A stretch of 64,000 bases of DNA, from NCBI RefSeq assembly GCF_008806775.1, contig NZ_WAEM01000002.1, positions 620,001 through 684,000 on the forward strand, read 5' to 3'. Origin of the DNA: Flavobacterium luteum. GTDB taxonomy: Bacteria > Bacteroidota > Bacteroidia > Flavobacteriales > Flavobacteriaceae. Positions within the stretch are counted from its first letter, which is position 1. Each line of letters begins with the position of its first letter. The notes below the pieces were generated by a model. That model had not been told where the DNA came from, made no database searches, and worked only from the letters and a program-made list of their open reading frames with translations. Made by a program: the position numbers and the translations under genes. Positions 53,361 through 62,579 of this stretch are shown in pieces.

Positions 53361-56243
53361 TTACTTTTTTCCTTTTGGTATAACTGGTATTTCTTGGGTA
53401 GGATCTGTCTCGTCCTCTGGAGCACTAGGGGGAAGCATGTTTAAAATTGAATCATCGCCCTCTATAGAATCTGGCGCGCCCATTTGTGGTGTTGGAATAT
53501 TGCCCTCGTCTGGATTAATTTGGTTTGAATCTGGATTTTGGATTAGGTTCAGGTTCGAATTTGGATTTGGATTTGAACTTTGGCTTTGCTCTACTGGAGC
53601 TGGAACTACTGGAGCTAAAGGATCTGTATTTAAATATTCTTCGAAATTTTTCTTAATTTGAACTATCTTATAATTATCACTTGAAATAATATAGGCTTTG
53701 TCTTGAACTTTATACTCTTTAAACTCTTTTAAAATAGAGGCAATTCCGTTAGCATATTCTTCAGTTTTCATGCCATGAATAACGATAAAATTTTTATCCA
53801 TCGTATAAATATCGAATGACATTTTAATTTTCGCAAAATCTCTGTCGGTAATAAATTTTTTAATTTTATCTTTAAGTAGAACTGTATTTTTGTCGTCTGG
53901 ACCAGCTGCCTTGTATATAATTTTCCAGCCCAAAGGTTTGGCTTGATAAAATCGTAAACTTTCAAATTTAGGAACATCTGTTGCTAATAACAATTCTGAA
54001 CGCTTTCCTTCATCGTCATTTGGATAATTTAAAGCTACAAAATTTAATGCTTTTTTAAATTCTTCCAATCCTTTTATTCTACCTATCATGAATGCTCTTA
54101 ACAATTCAAATTTGGGAACAACTTCTTCTCCAGTATACTGATTTATAGCTTTTTCAGATGCTGCTAAAATGGTTTTATAATCTCCTTTTTCTACTAATTT
54201 ATATAATCTATTATAATTTTCTGAAGGCGTTTCAGTTAAATCGGCAGTTGATGCTTCCGTTTTTCCAATAATTTGAGCATATCTAGAATTTGGAAATTGA
54301 GAAATAATTCTGTTTTTCATAGCCAAAGCCTTCTCGCTATCGATTATTTCGTAAATTTTAAATAAATTATACATACTAGGAAGCACTAAACGTTCCTCTG
54401 GTTTGTTAACCAAAAGTTGCTCGTATTTATTCGCCGCTAATTTGTATTCTTTAAACTTTTCTTTGTAAATACTTCCTAATTGATAATAGGCAAAATTGCG
54501 TTCTTTAGCAATACTGTCAATTTCGATTTGCGTTTTCGGAAGTTGTTTGATATAAAATTCAGGATTGTATTTTTCCTCTATTTTATCTACTTTCGAATTT
54601 TCGGCAATACTGTCTTGAGCGACATCGGTCGTGTTTTCTTTAATTGCTACAGCCGATGATAATCGCCAATTTTCTTTTAGTGGACGATTGCCCCACTTTT
54701 TTCGAAACTCATTTTTACCAAATGCAACTGTCGTTGGATTATAAAAATAGAAATTACTTTGAGAAAATAATTTAGAAGCATTTCTATCAGTAGGAGGTGC
54801 TAAAGCATTTCTTTCTGGTTCAAATTTGTTTCTATTCAGTGACCTTCCATTAGAGTCTACAGGGTCTTGTCCTTCTAGACCTGCTTGATTTTCATTTTGT
54901 TTCTCTTCTTTTTCCTTTAAAAGTTTTTTAGCCTCTTCTTCTTTTTTTAATTGAATAATATAATTCTCGTAATAAGTAACTTTTTCTTTATCTGATAAAA
55001 AGTATACCTTTATAATACTGTCGTTTCGTGTCGCAACACCTTCATATTTTATTACATCAACTAAATTTTCTCTTTTCTTTTTTATCGCTTTATATTCTCT
55101 AGATCTAGCATTTAGTTGCACTAAAGTGCTATCAAAATATTTTCCTGCCGTTACGTATTTGGCTTTTTTAAAGTAAATATCCGCTATATTTCTATAATTT
55201 GAGGCAACAAGATATTGATCTTGCGATTTCGTTTTTAATGAACTATTATAATACTTTTTAGCAATGTCGTGTTTATTTCGTTTATCATAAAACAAAGCCA
55301 TCTGATGATTTAAAACATCAAGAAAGGGTCTGTTTTCTCTGTCTTTTAGCAAATTGTTGAATTTTTTAAGAAAAGCTACTGTATCGCCTTTTTCAAAATC
55401 AAATTGTTGGGCTTGCTTGGCATGAGCTTGAATAACATATTGTTTGGCTGCTTTTCTTTTCATTTCGATAATGGATTGAAATTCTGCAAAAGCACTGTCT
55501 TTATAACCTAATTCTTCATATAATTGCCCTAAAATAAAATGATATCTTGCTTTTTCTTCTTTTTGTTTCGTAAACTCTTTCGCTAATTTTAATTTGGCTA
55601 TTGCGCTGTCTTTTTGTTCAAGATTTAAAAAAGCTTGCGATAAAATGGCATTTGCATCGGCAAAAATTTGATCTTTAAATTTTATTTCTTTAAGTAGTTT
55701 GCTCAAATTTTTTACCGCTAAAGCATCATTATCCATTCGGATATTGGTTTTTTCTCTCCACACTTTTGCTTCATAAATTTTATCACTATTTGGGTATTTG
55801 TATAGAATATAATTGAAGGCTTCTAAAGCGGGAACAAATCTTTGATCATAATACCTCGCTTTTCCTAGCATTAAGTGCGCTTCATCTATTTGAGGATTTC
55901 TCTCTGAGCCAGCAATATTCATAGAGTGTTTTTGAATGGCTTTTATGGCTTTGGTTTCAGCTCGTTCAAAATTAGGATTTGCAGCGGTTTGCCCAGGAAG
56001 AATAGCCTCTTTGTTAATTTGCATTCTTTCTATTGGCAATCGTTCCCAAAAATTGTCTTTGTATTGTGCTTTTAAATCGAGGATTCCTTTATCTAAAGCT
56101 ACTCCCCCGTTGTATAAAATATTATACTCTGTACTTAATGCATGCGAATTTCTAGATAAAAACGTGTCTTTTTTAGTAGAACATGCAATTAAAAGTACAA
56201 TAACAATTATAACAGAACAATATTTTAGCGAAGTGGTTTTCAA
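53361..56243 (-). CDS. sprE: T9SS/gliding lipoprotein SprE (PorW)
   Basis: This 960-residue protein has a lipobox (IIVIVLLIACSTK) followed by the family start FLSRNSHALSTEYNILYNGG, then many TPR units over ~80-700 and a Pro-rich tail (~900-960). SprE of F. johnsoniae, PorW in Porphyromonas, is needed for T9SS secretion and gliding. It heads a row leading into bactofilin and the atp genes. Confidence 0.9.
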   Translation of the reverse strand: MKTTSLKYCSVIIVIVLLIACSTKKDTFLSRNSHALSTEYNILYNGGVALDKGILDLKAQYKDNFWERLPIERMQINKEAILPGQTAANPNFERAETKAIKAIQKHSMNIAGSERNPQIDEAHLMLGKARYYDQRFVPALEAFNYILYKYPNSDKIYEAKVWREKTNIRMDNDALAVKNLSKLLKEIKFKDQIFADANAILSQAFLNLEQKDSAIAKLKLAKEFTKQKEEKARYHFILGQLYEELGYKDSAFAEFQSIIEMKRKAAKQYVIQAHAKQAQQFDFEKGDTVAFLKKFNNLLKDRENRPFLDVLNHQMALFYDKRNKHDIAKKYYNSSLKTKSQDQYLVASNYRNIADIYFKKAKYVTAGKYFDSTLVQLNARSREYKAIKKKRENLVDVIKYEGVATRNDSIIKVYFLSDKEKVTYYENYIIQLKKEEEAKKLLKEKEEKQNENQAGLEGQDPVDSNGRSLNRNKFEPERNALAPPTDRNASKLFSQSNFYFYNPTTVAFGKNEFRKKWGNRPLKENWRLSSAVAIKENTTDVAQDSIAENSKVDKIEEKYNPEFYIKQLPKTQIEIDSIAKERNFAYYQLGSIYKEKFKEYKLAANKYEQLLVNKPEERLVLPSMYNLFKIYEIIDSEKALAMKNRIISQFPNSRYAQIIGKTEASTADLTETPSENYNRLYKLVEKGDYKTILAASEKAINQYTGEEVVPKFELLRAFMIGRIKGLEEFKKALNFVALNYPNDDEGKRSELLLATDVPKFESLRFYQAKPLGWKIIYKAAGPDDKNTVLLKDKIKKFITDRDFAKIKMSFDIYTMDKNFIVIHGMKTEEYANGIASILKEFKEYKVQDKAYIISSDNYKIVQIKKNFEEYLNTDPLAPVVPAPVEQSQSSNPNPNSNLNLIQNPDSNQINPDEGNIPTPQMGAPDSIEGDDSILNMLPPSAPEDETDPTQEIPVIPKGKK

Positions 56244-56278
56244 TTTGAAACGGTTTTAATCTTAAAACTTTTAAAAGG

Positions 56279-56286
56279 CAAATTTA
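56279..56286 (-). promoter_or_regulatory. Candidate -7 element of sprE
   Basis: The minus strand reads TAAATTTG, a TAnnTTTG match about 36 bp from the sprE ATG. No -33 TTG at standard spacing. Confidence 0.4.
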
Positions 56287-56428
56287 GTATAATGACTGGT
56301 AAAAATACGTTTCTTTTTTACATGGCGAAAATTATACCCAAAAAGATTAAAACGTATAAAAATTACTTTTACTTAAGATAGCCCTAAAAACTTGACAAAT
56401 ATCTTTTTTAGAAATCTTTTCCATTTCG

Positions 56429-56436
56429 TACATTTG
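56429..56436 (+). promoter_or_regulatory. Candidate -7 element of the PaaE-like reductase gene
   Basis: TACATTTG matches TAnnTTTG, 16 bp before ATG 56453. The -33 region has only T-rich sequence. Confidence 0.45.
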
Positions 56437-56452
56437 CCAAAAATTATTCTAC

Positions 56453-57505
56453 ATGTCATCATTTTATAAATTAAACATTAAAGAAGTTCGTCGCGAAACC
56501 CCATCTGCAGTATCTGTTTTATTTAATGTTCCGTTAGAATTTAAAGAATTTTATCGTTTTATTGCTGGTCAATACCTCAATTTAAAACTCACTCTTGACG
56601 GACAAGAAATTCGTCGTGCCTATTCTATTTGTTCTTCGCCAGAAAGTGGTGAACTAAGAATCGCTATAAAGGAAGTAAAAAACGGAGTTTTTTCAGCATT
56701 TGCTAACTCAAAATTAAAAGCAGGAGATACTCTCGAAGTGGGAACTCCTGAAGGAAAATTTACTTTTGAGCCCGATGCGAATCGTTTAAGAAACTATATG
56801 GCATTTGCAGCTGGTAGCGGAATCACTCCTGTATTCTCTATTATTCAAAATGTATTGAGCCAAGAGCCTAAAAGTACTTTTGTCTTGGTTTACGGTAATA
56901 AAAATCCTGAAGAAACTATTTTTCATCAACAATTGCACGATTTACATCTAAAATATGTTGGTCGCTTTTTTATTCATTATGTATACAGTCAGGCTAAAGT
57001 TGATAATGAGCTTTTTGGCCGTATTGATAAATCGACAGTGAATTTTGTCATGAATAACAAACACGCAGCTTTGCAATTTGATAAATTTTACTTGTGCGGT
57101 CCAGAAGAAATGATTAACACCGTTTCTACTGTTTTAAAAGAACGTAACATTAAAGAATCGGCAATAAAAATTGAATTATTTTCTACTTCAACTGGCGAAA
57201 ACAAAATAGAGAAATCCTTAGGAGGCCATTCAAAAATCACGATTTTAGTAGATGGTGATGAAACATCATTCGAAATGTCGCAAAAACAAACCATTCTTGA
57301 AGCGGCTTTAAAACAAGGAATCGATGCTCCTTATTCCTGTCAAGGCGGGATTTGTAGCAGTTGTTTGGCCAGAATTACATCAGGAACTGCTGAAATGTCT
57401 AAAAACTCTATTCTTACTGATAGCGAAATCGCCGAAGGTTTAATTCTTACCTGCCAAGCACATCCTACTTCTGAAAGTATTGCTATAGATTATGATGATG
57501 TTTAA
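56453..57505 (+). CDS. Ferredoxin-NAD(P)H reductase with 2Fe-2S domain (PaaE-like)
   Basis: This 350-residue flavoprotein has the FAD motif RRAYSICSSP, the NAD(P) segment AAGSGITPVFSIIQ, and a C-terminal plant-type ferredoxin domain with CQGGICSSC plus a last Cys in LTCQAHP. It moves electrons from NAD(P)H to an oxygenase or desaturase. PaaE serves phenylacetyl-CoA epoxidase, but no paa genes are near, so the partner is open; desaturases are a plausible alternative. Confidence 0.88.
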   Translation: MSSFYKLNIKEVRRETPSAVSVLFNVPLEFKEFYRFIAGQYLNLKLTLDGQEIRRAYSICSSPESGELRIAIKEVKNGVFSAFANSKLKAGDTLEVGTPEGKFTFEPDANRLRNYMAFAAGSGITPVFSIIQNVLSQEPKSTFVLVYGNKNPEETIFHQQLHDLHLKYVGRFFIHYVYSQAKVDNELFGRIDKSTVNFVMNNKHAALQFDKFYLCGPEEMINTVSTVLKERNIKESAIKIELFSTSTGENKIEKSLGGHSKITILVDGDETSFEMSQKQTILEAALKQGIDAPYSCQGGICSSCLARITSGTAEMSKNSILTDSEIAEGLILTCQAHPTSESIAIDYDDV

Positions 57506-57528
57506 CGGCGTTAAAAATATATGAATTG

Positions 57529-57554
57529 AAAACTTCTCTGAAAAGGGAAGTTTT
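57529..57554 (+). terminator. Terminator of the PaaE-like reductase gene
   Basis: AAAACTTC (57529-57536) and GAAGTTTT (57547-57554) form the stem, and the T-run continues to 57556. It lies between convergent genes and touches the stop of the glycosyltransferase gene. Confidence 0.8.
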
Positions 57555-58607
57555 TTATTTTAATGCACTCGTGATTTTTTCAACAATTGTTTCTGGCTTT
57601 ATTGTTCTCATCGCTTCTTCATACCCTTCCACTTTTTTATTCCCATACACCGAAGTCGGTAATTTTGGAAATACATTTCTATCAGAAACCAAGGCGTTTT
57701 CGAAAGTTTGGTTGAACGGTGAAAAACCAGCAAAAGGATGTGTTGCTCCCCAAAGTGTAATAGTATTTACGCCAAGCATAGCGGCAATATGTGCGTTTCC
57801 AGAATCCATACTCAGCATAATTGATAAATTGGATATAAGCTGTAATTCTTGTTCCAATTTTATTTTTCCTGCAACAACAATAACATTCTGTTTGTTTTTT
57901 GAAAGCGAATTCAAAAGTTCAATTTCCTTTTTCCCACCACCAAAAAGCAATATCGAGTAGTTTTTATTTAATGCTAATTCATCAACAACTTTTTGCATTA
58001 AATCAATGGGATATACTTTAGAATCGTATTGTGCAAAAGGCGCAATCCCAATTAATTTTCCATGTTTTTCTCCAATTAAATGGATTGTTTCAGAATCTAA
58101 AGTTTGTTTTAGAGGAAATATTGGATTGGATAAATCTACTGTGAAACCAAGTATATTAAACACTTTCACATGCCTTTCGAATAGGGTTGGTAATGGCTTG
58201 AAAATCTTGTTTTTTGCACGCGTTAATGCTTTTTTTTCCGCTCTGCCTTTGTCAACTGTGGCGGTGATTTTTCCGCTCCAAGCAAATAAAGTTCTTATAA
58301 CTTTAGAACGTAAAACATTGTGCAAATCGGCAAAAGCATCTATCTGTAAAACTCTTAAATCTTGGAATAATCTCAACAATCCAAAAAATCCTTTGTGTCG
58401 CTTTTTTTCATCAAAAGCAAAGAAAGAAACGTTGGGAATGCTGTCAAAAAAAGGTTTGAAAAATGGTCGTGAAATTACCGTGATTTTAATTTCAGGATGT
58501 TGCTGTACAAACGCTCTTAAAACAGGAACCGTCATGGCGACATCTCCCATTGCGGAAAGTCTCATAACGGCTATATGTTGGGGGGGGTTCGACAATTTAG
58601 ATGTCAA
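57555..58607 (-). CDS. Glycosyltransferase family 9 (heptosyltransferase-like), with C8 tract at its start
   Basis: This protein of about 350 residues has the GT9 N-terminal motif IAVMRLSAMGDVAMTVPVL and, in the donor-binding half, IGIAPFAQYDSKVYP, MLSMDSGNAHIAAMLG and TLWGATHPFAGFSP. GT9 enzymes add sugars to lipopolysaccharide core or other surface glycans. There is no ATG ahead of the conserved first strand. The frame can start only at TTG 58607 or 58595, both upstream of a run of eight C (58580-58587). ATG 58565 would cut into the first beta strand. DUF4254 lies 6 bp upstream. Confidence 0.87.
   Translation of the reverse strand: MTSKLSNPPQHIAVMRLSAMGDVAMTVPVLRAFVQQHPEIKITVISRPFFKPFFDSIPNVSFFAFDEKKRHKGFFGLLRLFQDLRVLQIDAFADLHNVLRSKVIRTLFAWSGKITATVDKGRAEKKALTRAKNKIFKPLPTLFERHVKVFNILGFTVDLSNPIFPLKQTLDSETIHLIGEKHGKLIGIAPFAQYDSKVYPIDLMQKVVDELALNKNYSILLFGGGKKEIELLNSLSKNKQNVIVVAGKIKLEQELQLISNLSIMLSMDSGNAHIAAMLGVNTITLWGATHPFAGFSPFNQTFENALVSDRNVFPKLPTSVYGNKKVEGYEEAMRTIKPETIVEKITSALK
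58580..58587 (-). repeat. Homopolymeric C8 tract near the GT9 start codon
   Basis: Eight C residues on the coding strand encode NPPQ at about codons 7-10. A gain or loss of one base would shift the frame of the whole enzyme. Confidence 0.95.
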
Positions 58608-58613
58608 ATAAAA

Positions 58614-59219
58614 TTATTTCTTACCCTGATACAAAACAGGATTCAACTCGTCATCATTGTACATTTTCATTTGCTTGTACACTTTCATGAATTTGTCACC
58701 GTTTTCAATATCATTTAATAAATCATCAATAGCTATAGACAAATCGGTTCTTTGCTCTAAAAGAATGTTTAATTTGGCTTGGCACTTGTCTCTATGATCT
58801 TGAGTAGCTTCTGCGCGAGTAGCTTCTTCTTTCATGTGGTAAATTTTTAAAGCCAATATCGATAATCTATCAAAGGCCCAAGCAGGACTTTCAGAATTGA
58901 TTTTTGCAGTATCTCTTACATTTACTGTGCTGTATTTGTTAAGAAAATAACCATCTATATATTCAACCATATCTGTGCGTTCCTGATTGGATGCATCGAT
59001 CTTTCTTTTCAAAGTTAATGCAACAACAGGATCGATATTTGGATCGCGAATAATATCCTCATAATGCCATTGGACAGTGTCTATCCAGTTTTTTAGATAT
59101 AGTAAATGTTCGAACTTATCTTTCGGAAAAGGATTGTTAATGGGTTGGTTAACATCATCAAATTGATGATAATCTTGAATACTTTGTTCAAATACAGAAT
59201 AAGCTAATTTTGAAAACAT
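58614..59219 (-). CDS. DUF4254 family protein
   Basis: This 201-residue all-alpha protein has no signal peptide. Segments YHQFDDVNQPINNPF, LKNWIDTVQWHYEDIIRDPNIDP and KIYHMKEEATR match DUF4254, a Bacteroidetes family found next to GT9 glycosyltransferase genes, as here (6 bp). The biochemical role is unknown; involvement in surface-glycan assembly is inferred from the pairing. Confidence 0.88.
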   Translation of the reverse strand: MFSKLAYSVFEQSIQDYHQFDDVNQPINNPFPKDKFEHLLYLKNWIDTVQWHYEDIIRDPNIDPVVALTLKRKIDASNQERTDMVEYIDGYFLNKYSTVNVRDTAKINSESPAWAFDRLSILALKIYHMKEEATRAEATQDHRDKCQAKLNILLEQRTDLSIAIDDLLNDIENGDKFMKVYKQMKMYNDDELNPVLYQGKK

Positions 59220-59239
59220 ATCTTTAATTATTAAAAAGA

Positions 59240-59247
59240 CAAAGATA
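59240..59247 (-). promoter_or_regulatory. Candidate -7 element of the DUF4254-GT9 operon
   Basis: The minus strand reads TATCTTTG, a TAnnTTTG match about 21 bp from ATG 59219. No clear -33 TTG. Confidence 0.45.
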
Positions 59248-59319
59248 CTTTTTATACTTTTATGGTTTATAAAAAACTTTTACTATTAAAAAGTAAAAAA
59301 ATAATCTTACATTCGAATT

Positions 59320-59973
59320 ATGCAAATACATTACTTATCGGACGAAAACAGTATCCTCAATCATTTTTTGGGACAAATTAGAAATGTAAACATTCAAAAT
59401 GACAGCATGCGTTTTCGAAGAAATGTAGAACGTATTGGTGAAGTGATGGCGTATGAACTTAGTAAAGATTTACATTATTCTGATGTAGAAATTCAAACAC
59501 CGCTTGGAATTAAAAAAACCACTGAGATTTCAGACAAATTAGTGTTGTGTTCTATACTTAGAGCGGGATTGCCGTTGCATTTAGGTTTTTTAAATTATTT
59601 TGATGCTGCAGAAAACGGTTTTGTTTCTGCCTACAGGCATCATGCTAACAATGATGCTTCGTTTGATATTTTAGTAGAATATCAAGCCGTTCCAAACATC
59701 GAAAATAAAACATTATTATTGATAGACCCAATGTTAGCTACTGGGCAATCTATGGTTGCAGTTTATGAAAAACTAATGCAAAAAGGATTGCCCAAGGAAA
59801 TCCACATTGCCGTTATTATAGCTGCTCCTGAGGGTATTGCTTATCTTAAAACCCATCTGCCAGACCACTGTCATTTATGGATCGCTACTCTAGATGAAAA
59901 ACTAAATGATAAAAATTATATTATTCCTGGGTTAGGAGATGCAGGAGATTTAGCTTACGGAAATAAATTATAA
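59320..59973 (+). CDS. upp: Uracil phosphoribosyltransferase
   Basis: This 217-residue salvage enzyme makes UMP from uracil and PRPP. The PRPP loop is LLLIDPMLATGQSMVAVYE, and the C-terminal GLGDAGDLAYG uracil-site motif is diagnostic. CSILRAGLPLHLGF is the other typical block. Its end overlaps the convergent DUF6427 gene by 6 bp. Confidence 0.95.
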   Translation: MQIHYLSDENSILNHFLGQIRNVNIQNDSMRFRRNVERIGEVMAYELSKDLHYSDVEIQTPLGIKKTTEISDKLVLCSILRAGLPLHLGFLNYFDAAENGFVSAYRHHANNDASFDILVEYQAVPNIENKTLLLIDPMLATGQSMVAVYEKLMQKGLPKEIHIAVIIAAPEGIAYLKTHLPDHCHLWIATLDEKLNDKNYIIPGLGDAGDLAYGNKL

Positions 59974-60897
59974 TTGGGAGAAAAAAGTAGTAAATCCGCT
60001 TAAAATTAAAAAAATTATAATAACTTCTTTTTGCCATTTTATTTGTGCCATTTCTACATAACTTGTTATCATAACGGCCAGAGGAGCAACTGTAAAAACT
60101 AATAAGTCATTGCTTTTATTTGAAGATATTACATAAACAGTTATGCCTATAAAAAAGGCCCAAAGCATCTTTTTATACGAAGTATGTAGCATTAAAGGTC
60201 TGTTAGACATTGACATTAAAAGCGAAATCACAAAAAACAAACCAATAGTTGCGTAAACCGACAAAGCCAAATTTTGTGACGTTTTTACAAAATAGTCAAT
60301 TTTATAATTTACTGCCATTTCAGAAAGCAATTGACTAATCCAACTCTTATCAAAAATTAAAGCAAATAATAAAAAGAGAGAGGATGCTGTAAAGAAGGCT
60401 ATAAAAGGTAAAAACCAATTTCTATAATCTCTAGCGGCGTGAAAAAGGATGGCAATAAATACCAAAATGATGTAAATAATACTCCAAAAATGAAACATTG
60501 CCGCAACAAAAACCCATAATGAAGCGTCGAAAATTTTTTCCTTTGGTGTTTTTAATGATTGTAATGAAACTAATCGTCGCAATGAAAGAAGAATGAAAAA
60601 ATTAGAAATTAGTAAGCTAGTGTTATTCCATACATTTGGAAAAAACAATAGCAATAAAAGGTAAAAAAAAACGGTATAGGCACTGTCTTTACTCAATCCG
60701 TTTTTCTTAACAATGAAGTTTGTTGTAAAAATAGAACCAAAAATTATAGCTAACAAAACAACTTTTTCTATCGCATTTATACTTGTTAGATCATTAGTTA
60801 CAAAGTGAATTTGAACCAAAAAATAGAATAAAATCACCCCTAAAATTACTATTGAATAATTTAATGGAGTAGATTTTCGAAAAAGACTTGTAAACAT
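59968..60897 (-). CDS. DUF6427 family membrane protein
   Basis: This 309-residue protein has about 8-9 membrane helices. The N-terminal MFTSLFRKSTPLNYSIV and overall layout match DUF6427 of Flavobacteria, which is usually adjacent to upp, DUF6341 and purD exactly as here. It resembles multi-spanning O-antigen ligase-like or glucosyltransferase-type proteins only loosely. Function unknown. Confidence 0.82.
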   Translation of the reverse strand: MFTSLFRKSTPLNYSIVILGVILFYFLVQIHFVTNDLTSINAIEKVVLLAIIFGSIFTTNFIVKKNGLSKDSAYTVFFYLLLLLFFPNVWNNTSLLISNFFILLSLRRLVSLQSLKTPKEKIFDASLWVFVAAMFHFWSIIYIILVFIAILFHAARDYRNWFLPFIAFFTASSLFLLFALIFDKSWISQLLSEMAVNYKIDYFVKTSQNLALSVYATIGLFFVISLLMSMSNRPLMLHTSYKKMLWAFFIGITVYVISSNKSNDLLVFTVAPLAVMITSYVEMAQIKWQKEVIIIFLILSGFTTFFSQL

Positions 60898-60917
60898 AAG
60901 GATATTTTATACTTTTG
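60888..60917 (+). promoter_or_regulatory. Promoter of the DUF6341 gene
   Basis: TTG (60888-60890), a 19-bp spacer and TACTTTTG (60910-60917) fit the Bacteroidetes consensus exactly. ATG 60960 lies 42 bp downstream. Confidence 0.65.
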
Positions 60918-60959
60918 TAAATGTAAATATAATACTTGTTTAAAAATAATTTTAAATTT

Positions 60960-61190
60960 ATGAGAGCATTTTTTGAAGGAATACAGTGGTTATTTGAGAA
61001 TATCTTTTTTATTCCTCAAGACTATTTAAGAAAACTTGAACTAGAACATTGGTTTATAGCTAACGGTATCAATTGGATTTTTATGATTATTTGTTCAGTA
61101 GCGATGGTATATTGGATAAAACAATTGAAATTACACGAAGAAAACAACGAAGAAAACCAAGATACAACGGCACATTCTTTCTTAAAGTAA
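60960..61190 (+). CDS. DUF6341 family small membrane protein
   Basis: This 76-residue protein starts MRAFFEGIQWLFENIFF, has an amphipathic N-terminus, one membrane helix (GINWIFMIICSVAMVYWI) and an acidic tail. It matches DUF6341 of Flavobacteria. ATG 60960 is chosen over the in-frame non-ATG start at 60936. Its end overlaps purD by 9 bp, tail to tail. Function unknown. Confidence 0.83.
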   Translation: MRAFFEGIQWLFENIFFIPQDYLRKLELEHWFIANGINWIFMIICSVAMVYWIKQLKLHEENNEENQDTTAHSFLK

Positions 61191-62456
61191 GTCAAAGCCA
61201 ATATCTTTTCTAAAATACATCGTATCAAAATGTAGCTTATCTATACTTTGATACGATTTTTTTATGGCTTCTTGAAAATCATCCCCGTAAGAGGTAACCG
61301 CCAGTACCCTTCCTCCATTACTAACTACAAAATTATCTTCTAATTTTGTCCCTGCATGAAATACGATCGAATCTGTTACATTTTCGATACCTGAAATTAC
61401 TTTGCCTTTTTCAAAATCTTCTGGATAACCGCCTGAAACTAAAACTATAGTTGTTGCGCTTCTCGAATCAATCTCTAGAGAAACTTCATCTAGTTTTTCA
61501 TTGGCAACCGCAACAAACAATTCTACCAAATCCGATTTTAATCTTGGTATTACTACTTCTGTCTCTGGATCTCCCATTCTTACATTGTATTCAATAACAA
61601 TTGGTTCGCCTTTTACATTTATAAGACCAATAAACACAAACCCTTTATAAACTATTCCGTCCTTTTGCAATCCCTCTATCGTGGGTTTCACAATTCGAGT
61701 TTCTATTTTTTCTAATAAGATGTCATCTACAAACGGCACGGGAGAAACAGCACCCATACCACCCGTATTTAACCCCGTATCGCCTTCACCTATGCGCTTA
61801 TAATCTTTAGCAGTTGGTAAAATTTTATAGTTTTTCCCATCAGTCAATACAAAACAACTCAATTCTATTCCATCTAAAAATTCTTCAATTACCACTTTTG
61901 AACTTGCTTCTCCGAACTTTTCATTCACAAGCATATTTCTTAATTCATCCTTAGCTTCTGATAAATCCTGAATAATTAAAACGCCTTTTCCTGCAGCCAA
62001 TCCATCAGCTTTTAAAACGTATGGAGGTTGTAATTTTTCTAGAAAACGACATCCATTTTCTACAGTTTCTTTAGTAAAACTATGATAAGCCGCTGTTGGA
62101 ATTTGATGTCTTACTAAAAACTCTTTAGCAAATTCTTTGCTTCCTTCTAATTGTGCTCCTATTTTAGAAGGTCCAATAACAGGAATGTGTTTTAAATCGG
62201 TATCATTTTCGAAAAAATCAAAAATTCCTTTTACCAATGGATCTTCTGGACCAACAACTACCATTTCAATATTTTCCTGTAGTACAAATCTCTTTATAGA
62301 TTCGAAATCAGTTGGACTAATATTTACATTTATTGCAATAGATTCTGTGCCAGCATTTCCAGGAGCAACAAATAGTTTTGTACAAAGTGAACTTTGAAGC
62401 ATTTTCCAGGCAAAAGCATGTTCTCTTCCTCCTGAACCAAGTAATAAAATTGTCAT
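61182..62456 (-). CDS. purD: Phosphoribosylamine-glycine ligase
   Basis: This 424-residue ATP-grasp enzyme makes GAR in purine synthesis. It has MTILLLGSGGREHAFAW, KADGLAAGKGV, LNTGGMGAVSPVPF and EYNVRMGDPETEV, the last being the GARS signature. ATG 62456 is right: the longer frame to 62483 would overlap the promoter at 62481-62509. It is monocistronic. Confidence 0.97.
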   Translation of the reverse strand: MTILLLGSGGREHAFAWKMLQSSLCTKLFVAPGNAGTESIAINVNISPTDFESIKRFVLQENIEMVVVGPEDPLVKGIFDFFENDTDLKHIPVIGPSKIGAQLEGSKEFAKEFLVRHQIPTAAYHSFTKETVENGCRFLEKLQPPYVLKADGLAAGKGVLIIQDLSEAKDELRNMLVNEKFGEASSKVVIEEFLDGIELSCFVLTDGKNYKILPTAKDYKRIGEGDTGLNTGGMGAVSPVPFVDDILLEKIETRIVKPTIEGLQKDGIVYKGFVFIGLINVKGEPIVIEYNVRMGDPETEVVIPRLKSDLVELFVAVANEKLDEVSLEIDSRSATTIVLVSGGYPEDFEKGKVISGIENVTDSIVFHAGTKLEDNFVVSNGGRVLAVTSYGDDFQEAIKKSYQSIDKLHFDTMYFRKDIGFDLL

Positions 62457-62480
62457 TGTTTTGTAGTAAGTTGTGAAATG

Positions 62481-62509
62481 CAAAAATAATCGCTTTTAGA
62501 TGTAATCAA
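62481..62509 (-). promoter_or_regulatory. Promoter of purD
   Basis: On the minus strand TTG (62507-62509), an 18-bp spacer and TATTTTTG (62481-62488) match the Bacteroidetes consensus. The leader to ATG 62456 is about 18 nt. Confidence 0.65.
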
Positions 62510-62532
62510 TAACATTTTTTAAAAATTTGTTG

Positions 62533-62562
62533 TTTGATAGTTGTAGCTATGTATTACTTTTG
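62533..62562 (+). promoter_or_regulatory. Promoter of the CapK-like gene
   Basis: TTTG (62533-62536), an 18-bp spacer and TACTTTTG (62555-62562) fit the consensus. The start codon GTG 62580 is 17 bp downstream, so the leader is very short. Confidence 0.65.
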
Positions 62563-62579
62563 TATAAAAATTAACCTAG

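Noticed and set aside
52946..53425. Long form of bactofilin starting at 53425
   Set aside because: It would overlap the end of sprE by over 60 bp; ATG 53356 gives a normal bactofilin with a short tail.
56391..56396. TTGACA as a sigma-70-type -35 box for the PaaE-like gene
   Set aside because: No matching -10 element lies 17 bp downstream, and Bacteroidetes promoters use a different consensus; the TACATTTG at 56429 is preferred.
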